From Byssothecium circinans (taxonomy: Eukaryota > Ascomycota > Dothideomycetes > Pleosporales > Massarinaceae): a DNA stretch of 64,000 bases. The position numbers and the translations under genes were made by a program. A model generated the notes under the pieces. That model saw nothing but the letters and a program-made list of their open reading frames with translations, did no database searches and was not told where the DNA came from. How positions within the stretch are numbered: position 1 is the first letter of the stretch; each line of letters starts with the position of its first letter. Below, in pieces: positions 58,585 through 64,000 of this stretch. The stretch covers positions 497,846 to 561,845 of the forward strand of contig ML976977.1 in assembly GCA_010015675.1 (NCBI GenBank). Reading direction: 5' to 3'.

Positions 58585-60281
58585 TCAAAAGACCCTCGGC
58601 TTGAATTGAAGATACGGACCATCTTTAATGCAAAGATAAGAATCCTTCATGATATACTGCATCGGATCCTGCTGTCCCCACCCCAACTCCTTCCTCCCTT
58701 CTCCCACTGTCAATCCCGGCGCGAGCCTGAGCTCTGTAGCCCACACAATCCTAGCCGTTACAAGCAACAGCTCTAACATAGCCAGATCCTGGCCTGCGCA
58801 GTTCATCGATCCAATAGAGAATGGATGGAACGCTTTCTTCAGCTTTAACACGTCAGTGGCTGAATTCGCAAGCCAGCGCTCCGGTCGGTAGATATCGGGG
58901 TCGTCGTAGACGGACGAGTCGCGTCCCATAGCCCAGCCAGCACATCCGACGACGGTGCCGGCTGGGTAGGCGTGCCCGTCGATGATAGCGCCGCCGGGGA
59001 GGACTTCGCGGGGGAGTTCGCCAGGGGCCGGGGGCGCGAGACGAAGGGCCTCGTCAACGCAAGCACGTAGGTATCGACATCCGCTTAATTTTGATCCAAG
59101 AACAATATCATCGGCGGAGTCAAATGTGATGCGCACTTCAGCAGCGAGTTTAGAAAGTACACGTGGATAATGCGCGAGGTAGAAGAATATGGCAGTTAAT
59201 ACTAGCGCCGTAGTGTCTGTACCGGCAAGAACGAGAAGCCGCGTTTCACTGAGGAGATTGTCTCGGTCGGAAAAGGCGGGTAGGTTGGTATCGGGGTCGA
59301 CAGCTGAGAGGAGGAAGTGGAACATATCTTGACGACCTGAAAAAGAGTCTCCTGACTTGTAGGCGGCTATACGAGCATCCACGCTGCCCTCGATGAATCG
59401 GTTATACTCTGTGATGGCCTTCTTGCGTGCGCGTTCCATGAGTTTGTTGAGGCCTCGAGGTTGGAGAAAAAGGATTAGATCAAGCAGAGGCGACTTGGAC
59501 AACTTGTAGCCTATCGCTACTTGCCGCATGATCAGATGTGGTATCTTCTACAGTTCGTTCTCCCCGGGCTCCTTGGTACCGAAACTCTGTCCAAAGCACA
59601 GGTCGCCCAAGATGTCAAAGACGAGTTGGTCCACGCAAGTCGACATGTTGCGGGGCGGAGACCAGCCATCGTCTTCAGTATCGCGGCTCAGTAAGCGTAT
59701 CCATCGGTCAATGTGGGAAACAACCAACGGACTCGCAGCCTTGAGCGACTGTTCGGTGAAGACGAGATTGAGGAGCTTGCGCTTTGTCGCATGCTGCTTT
59801 GGGTCGGTGGCACAGACTGTGTGGATATCGCGGGGATTGCGTTGCCATGCTTTGTAGAAGTCACTTCGTGTAACGTTTGCACGGATGCCGTGGACATCGT
59901 TGTAGGCTCGGGGGCTGCGGAAAAGTACTAAATTAGGGGCCGCGCGGAATGTGTCGCCTAATTACGTAGTGAGATGTTAGGTAACGATATAATAAAGGCG
60001 TTGCATGCACATGAGTACGTACCGTATTTCTGGTGGTTCTGCCAGATCCAGACATGACGGTCACCCTTACACGCGTGGTAGAAAGAGGGCAGGGTACTGA
60101 TGCGACAGAGAAATGGGCCAGGGGTTGAAGATAGCGGATGGAAGAAGAGGTGATAGATGGTTGACGAAATAACGTAGCTGGCCGTGAGGCTTAGTATCAA
60201 GGCAACGAAGAGCGCCATTTTAAGTGTGCTGCCCGTGGATGTCGAGGCAGTAACAAGCAGGGCGTCCACCGAGTGCGGCAT
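58585..60281 (-). pseudogene. cytochrome P450 with an in-frame nonsense codon
   Basis: Exons 60023-60281 and 58585-59957 (65-nt phase-1 intron, donor GTACGT, acceptor ATTAG) would encode about 543 residues. One TAG at 59548-59550 stops translation after residue 222, and the frame then continues unchanged to the natural end. Everything else is P450: a membrane anchor (MALFVALILSLTASYVIS), the proline hinge (HPLSSTPGP), the I-helix AGTDTT, the ExxR motif EALR, PERW, and the haem loop FSIGSMNCAG with the ligand Cys at 58798-58800. No splice alternative of normal length removes the stop. The sequence around it reads KEPGENEL, stop, KIPHLI, where relatives have an ordinary residue. Either a recent null allele or a sequence error. 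An ATG at 60218 may be the true start. Divergent from a beta-lactamase-like hydrolase. Confidence 0.85.
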
Positions 60282-60591
60282 CTATCCGTATCTTTATTGC
60301 TGAATGTATGCAGGAGTTCAGTGTGTGCACCAAGTTCGCCATCCGCGGCACAAGCGGCGTAGTCATATGGAATGATCCAGCCCAGGTGCTTACTTTAGAA
60401 TCTACATCATGTACGGCACCACCACCTCACCGAGAAACGAAGGGACACTATTTTAATTCCTCAGCCCTCGCATCGTACTAAATTTAGTGAGGCCCGGTGG
60501 TGAGTGGCACGGCTCGCCCATGCCCACAAAACTCCAACTTCCAATCTCAAACCATCCCATCCGCTCCATCCGACATAGTACTACATGAGCC
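60282..60591. promoter_or_regulatory. divergent promoter P450 / beta-lactamase-like gene
   Basis: A 310-base region between head-to-head starts, suggesting co-regulation of the pair. No binding site was identified with confidence. Confidence 0.45.
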
Positions 60592-62202
60592 ATGATAGAC
60601 GCGCTGGTTGCCCGCCTACGGGCACAGTCCCCCACTATCGCAAAGCTACTACGCGTGAGTGGCGCTCCCGGGCTCTCTTATGGCATTATTCACCAGGGCC
60701 GCATCGTTTTCACGACCCATATGGGCAGACGAGACTTCAAACTGCCCGAGCCGCCGAACGACGATTCGATTTACCATGTTGCCTCAACATTCAAAATCGT
60801 GTCCGCTTCTGTTGTGGCTCAACTGGTCACTGATGGCTTGCTGGATTGGGACGTCCCTATACGACAATATCTACCTACCCTCAAGCGCGATGATGAGTTT
60901 GGACGGACTGCGACGTTAAGGGATCTGCTTTCAAATCGCACTGGGCTATCGATGGCGAACTGCTACTGGGGCCAGCAAAATGGCGAGCAACTCATGGAGA
61001 AACGTCAATTTCTGGAAATAATCGAGTCCATCGACGCTGTGAAACCGATGCGCAAGACCTTTATCTATTCCCAGTGGAACTACATTTTATTACAACTCAT
61101 AGTTGAGGCGGTTACTGGGAAATCATTTGGAGATTATGCCCGAGAGATTATCTTCGAGCCTCTGGGGATGAAGACGGCCACGTTTGACGACCCGGCGGGT
61201 ACGAATATTGTGCGAGCCCACGCCTGTCGTGATGATGGATCGCCAAGCTATGTTGCGTACAGCAAGTCCAATTCTTCTGGCGGACTGGCTGCAGGAATGG
61301 GTGGGAAGAGCAGTTTCAGCGACCAACTCAAGCTCTACATCGCAGTCCTCGATGCTCTCCACCATCAGACTACATACAACGTCGATTCAACACCAGGATC
61401 CCCATTCACTCAGCTCCGAACAATATTCACGCCTCACATCCCCATTCCAGGCTCAGCTCTTGTAGACCAGGCGTACTGTCTCGGACTTTACAGAACAAAA
61501 CTCCCCGGCAATCTAAGCTGTGCTAGCTTGAACGGTGCCCTTCGCAAACACCTACCAATTTTCGGTGCGAAGAACCCGACGATGAGTTCGAAGGAGATAT
61601 TCCACCACACTGCTAACTTCCCGGGCTTCATGGGCTCTATTTTTCTTGTTCCAAACACACGCAGCGGAGTCGTTGTCATGACCAATGCAACCCCACTCAT
61701 GGATGCCCCCGATTTCAGCGCGCAGCTACTCCTCTCGGTACTATTAGATATCGAAGCTCCCAAAAACTACCTGGAGCTAGCCCATCTATCTGTACGCACG
61801 CAACTCAGTTGGTTCACGCAGATACAGACAGCGTTGCAGACGTTCAAGACCGACACTCCTCCTACACTTCCGCTACCTGCATATACGGGGACCTATTTCA
61901 ATGCCCAGCACAATTTCAAGGTAGTTGTCACCGCGCTGTTCAAAGGTCTGCGTCTCTCCATGCAAGGCCTATCTACGACATATGACGTGAAGCCTTTTGA
62001 CGGAGACAGCTTCTACTTTGATGCGAACCGCGAGTGGGAGCTGATCGATAGAGGCATGTGGTTTTATCCTTTTCCACAATTTCGAGTGTTTCATTTTGAT
62101 GTGAAAGAGGATGGAGTCCGAAGTTTTACGTGGCAGCATGATCATCTCATGGACCCTGAAACGTTCACTAAGGATAGTGATGGGTATAGCTCGAAGCTGT
62201 AA
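60592..62202 (+). CDS. beta-lactamase-like serine hydrolase (class C / transpeptidase family)
   Basis: Single exon, 536 residues, no signal peptide. The SxxK nucleophile motif is present as S65-T-F-K68 in YHVASTFKIVSA. The second motif region reads FIYSQWNYILL, where the family's Y-x-N is Y159-S-Q. The third motif region reads HHTANFPGFMGS, in place of the usual H/K-T-G. Helical blocks such as ATLRDLLSNRTGLS and LIVEAVTGKSFGDYA confirm the fold. The C-terminal 140 residues form a lipocalin-like extension (LPAYTGTYFNAQHNFKVVV) seen in fungal members. Fungal relatives act as esterases or transesterases and occur in secondary metabolite clusters; the substrate is unknown here. It shares a short divergent promoter with the interrupted P450. 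Confidence 0.87.
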   Translation: MIDALVARLRAQSPTIAKLLRVSGAPGLSYGIIHQGRIVFTTHMGRRDFKLPEPPNDDSIYHVASTFKIVSASVVAQLVTDGLLDWDVPIRQYLPTLKRDDEFGRTATLRDLLSNRTGLSMANCYWGQQNGEQLMEKRQFLEIIESIDAVKPMRKTFIYSQWNYILLQLIVEAVTGKSFGDYAREIIFEPLGMKTATFDDPAGTNIVRAHACRDDGSPSYVAYSKSNSSGGLAAGMGGKSSFSDQLKLYIAVLDALHHQTTYNVDSTPGSPFTQLRTIFTPHIPIPGSALVDQAYCLGLYRTKLPGNLSCASLNGALRKHLPIFGAKNPTMSSKEIFHHTANFPGFMGSIFLVPNTRSGVVVMTNATPLMDAPDFSAQLLLSVLLDIEAPKNYLELAHLSVRTQLSWFTQIQTALQTFKTDTPPTLPLPAYTGTYFNAQHNFKVVVTALFKGLRLSMQGLSTTYDVKPFDGDSFYFDANREWELIDRGMWFYPFPQFRVFHFDVKEDGVRSFTWQHDHLMDPETFTKDSDGYSSKL

Positions 62203-63582
62203 GGTTTGGTAGCATGTTAAACATGTATGATGTCCTGCTATCTTTTCTGTGGCGATATTGCGCTTTGCGCTTGCTAGACCGCGCCCGGCGGTATTTTTCG
62301 GGTTGGCGTAGCCTGGATGGATGGCAATTTACAGGCTATATCAACCTCGTAGATCACATAAAACTATGCTACATTGTCGCACTACAAATGGAATCATCAG
62401 TCGCCCATGAGAAACAACACTTCATTTGTATGGCGGCTTCGCTTATCACTCCAGGTCAGCATATTAATACCATGGTACACTTCGCCATCGAGTTGCGGCA
62501 CAAGTACTTCCTCAAGAGGCAGCTTCAACGTTCCCTCGCCACATGCCAAGCTGCACGTTGTTCCGGAGGATCCGAATTTCATCTGCAGGTCCAGGATCCC
62601 GTTGCAGCCAATACTTAGTGAGCTGAAGTCAGTCGTTTAGTATCTCGAGATATCATCGGAATCGCGTACGGTACCATTGGTAGAATAGATGCAGTTACTG
62701 TAGAGAACACATGCATGGCCAATTTGAACAGTGATGAAATTATCATTATATCTTTAGTACAGTACTAGGCCATAAGTATCCGGACCATGTAAAAAGGTAA
62801 AAACTAGAGGTGTAGGCTTAGCTTTGCCTTACGCGGATAGCTACTTATTATATTGCTTAAAAACCGCTAGCAAAACGTAAACTAAGGTAGCGCTATTAAT
62901 GTAACGTAAAAAATACGTAAATTAAGGTCCATCCCTGGGACGCGAGACGCACTCTGTCGCGAGACAAACCATAGGTACTTCGAGTTCAAGCAACTCTCAT
63001 ATTCTCAGCGCGTTGAAATTTCCTGAAGTATCTTGATAATAAATTTTTAAGCCTACTCTAGACTGCTCTCGTCCTTACGCATATAAAAATTACAGTGGCG
63101 TTAATGCCTTCGCGCCCTGATCAAGAGAGCCTTCTCTTATTCATAAATATAGGCCTACGCCGTACAGCACGATCGCTAACCACTATTTACCTCTTAGACT
63201 CATGCATCGACTTTACTCACGCTTCTGAATCTCACCACGAGAGTACAAGTCATCCCCGGCCTCGTGGCGATTGTGGCGCGCAGATTCATGCTTGATTGCC
63301 ACCCTGGTCGGTACTTCAAGTCGAAGCTGCTTATACATTAGGCTAGCGCGAAACGGTTCTATAGGTCTTATGTCATCATACCAGTATAACGTTAGATCAT
63401 GTTCCCAGTAGCGTGATTGACCGTGGCGAATTTGTAATGCTCACGTGAGCAGAAGCTGCTCGAAGCATCGTTGTGCTAAGCCCACACAGTATATCATCTT
63501 CTTAATCCCCGGCCCTCTATAAAATAGAGAGAATAGAAAATATATGATAAGAAAAGAGAGATGTGTAAATGCCGTAATATCT
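62203..63582. other. AT-rich, repeat-like intergenic region
   Basis: About 1.4 kb. From about 62700 the DNA becomes AT-rich with many TA dinucleotides (TAAAAACCGCTAGC, ACGTAAACTAAGG and ACGTAAATTAAGG), unlike the genes to the left. This suggests remains of mutated repeats. A stretch at 62758-62789 resembles the outer end of a Tc1/mariner element. Short frames at 62214-62618 on either strand have no convincing family. Confidence 0.45.
62758..62789 (+). mobile_element. possible Tc1/mariner-like end (relic)
   Basis: The stretch begins TACAGTACTAGGCCATAAGT and ends GTATCCGGACCATG. A TA followed by CAGT and an A/T-rich core recalls the terminal repeats of Tc1/mariner elements. No matching inverted copy or transposase was found in the window, so this is weak. 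Confidence 0.2.
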
Positions 63583-64000
63583 CTAAAGCATGCCACTATG
63601 TATGCTACATGTCCACACTCTTCCGCTGTTAGTACCGATAGCAATAAAGTTTCCTAACACTGCCGAACAATCTGGTCGATACTCTAGGGGTAACCATAAT
63701 AGCTTCTGCGAACTGTACGTTATCCACACAGCAGCTGAATTCAAACCTACGCCTTGATACTTGAGAAGCTGAGGGTTTGCACTACTTGACGCGAGTCTCG
63801 ACATCGGTGGGGCACTAATGTTAATAACACCAATATCAGTGTGCAAAGATCTACCGTTAGGGTCAAACAAGATGCCGTAGGGTACCTTCTTAACTTCGAC
63901 AGTCGAGAGGCACTCGCCGCTGTCAGTGTCCCACAGCTTGACGGTGCTGTCCCACGAGGCCGACGCCAGCGTCTGGCCGTCCGGCGAGAAGGCCACGGCG
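63583..64000 (-). CDS. C-terminus of a fungal WD40 (NACHT/STAND-type) protein, partial
   Basis: 5'-partial: the gene continues past the right edge, and the first visible codons (VAFSPDGQTLASASWDSTVK) are an internal WD40 repeat, so no start codon is present. This is the last canonical repeat (LWDTDSGECLSTV), followed by a degenerate C-terminal block, LLWLPLEYRPDCSAVLGNFI then AIGTNSGRV, which is typical of the end of fungal NACHT-WD40 (HET-E/HNWD) proteins. Those are NLR-like receptors used in allorecognition. The NACHT and effector domains would lie outside the window and were not seen. The stop at 63583 is normal. The near-consensus repeat and the position beside AT-rich DNA fit a fast-evolving NLR locus. 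Confidence 0.85.
   Translation of the reverse strand, partial: AVAFSPDGQTLASASWDSTVKLWDTDSGECLSTVEVKKVPYGILFDPNGRSLHTDIGVINISAPPMSRLASSSANPQLLKYQGVGLNSAAVWITYSSQKLLWLPLEYRPDCSAVLGNFIAIGTNSGRVWTCSIHSGML

Noticed and set aside
59500..59570. An intron removing the P450 stop codon
   Set aside because: The candidate GT-AG pairs around the TAG give only about 32 nt and break the reading frame.
62214..62618. 134-codon plus-strand frame after the hydrolase
   Set aside because: No family resemblance; the opposite strand has an equally open short frame (62397-62582), so neither is supported.

Overview
The window is nuclear DNA of a filamentous ascomycete (Pezizomycotina, most likely a Dothideomycete). 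Genes are dense and lie on both strands. Introns are short (mostly 46-76 nt) with GTRNGT donors and CTRAY branch points. The proteins include typical fungal families: a Zn2Cys6 regulator, a Fus3/Pmk1-type MAP kinase, a group X hybrid histidine kinase and a NACHT-associated WD40 C-terminus. The lineage is inferred from protein resemblance only. Exon joins were worked out by hand from frame, splice consensus and protein continuity, and the summed exon lengths of every spliced model without a nonsense codon are divisible by three.

Left part (0-19 kb), mostly housekeeping: NAF1 (H/ACA snoRNP assembly, minus), ALG9 (ER mannosyltransferase, four exons), a DUF3445 haem-dependent oxidase-like membrane protein, an LTE1-like RasGEF whose first exon lies upstream of the long open frame, PPM1 (PP2A methyltransferase), RPB5, a small four-helix membrane protein spread over three short exons, and LCP5 (U3 snoRNP).

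Middle (19-50 kb): a gene-poor stretch, then a Zn2Cys6 transcription factor, an unrecognised 132-residue protein, a secreted PIG-L-like protein with a damaged active site, MAD1 (spindle checkpoint), DBP3 (DEAD-box helicase), a 72-residue cysteine-rich protein, a second gene-poor stretch in front of the Fus3/Pmk1-type MAPK, a single-span membrane protein, ERV1 (sulfhydryl oxidase), a PQ-loop membrane protein with an 18-nt micro-exon, an acidic unknown protein, allantoicase, and an ankyrin + DIL domain protein.

Right part (50-64 kb) becomes more accessory: a 2372-residue hybrid histidine kinase with an N-terminal pseudokinase, P-loop ATPase, GAF, HisKA/HATPase and receiver; a cytochrome P450 interrupted by one in-frame TAG; a divergent beta-lactamase-like serine hydrolase; an AT-rich tract that looks like repeat debris; and, cut by the window edge, the C-terminus of a WD40 protein of the fungal STAND/NLR type. 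Ribosome and RNA-processing genes (NAF1, LCP5, DBP3, RPB5) recur but are not contiguous. Nothing forms an operon. No tRNA, rRNA, CRISPR or intact transposon was seen. I see no convincing new multi-gene system. The most unusual items are the nonsense-interrupted P450 beside its divergent hydrolase, the degenerate PIG-L protein, the micro-exon, and coding-like fragments downstream of the Zn2Cys6 gene.
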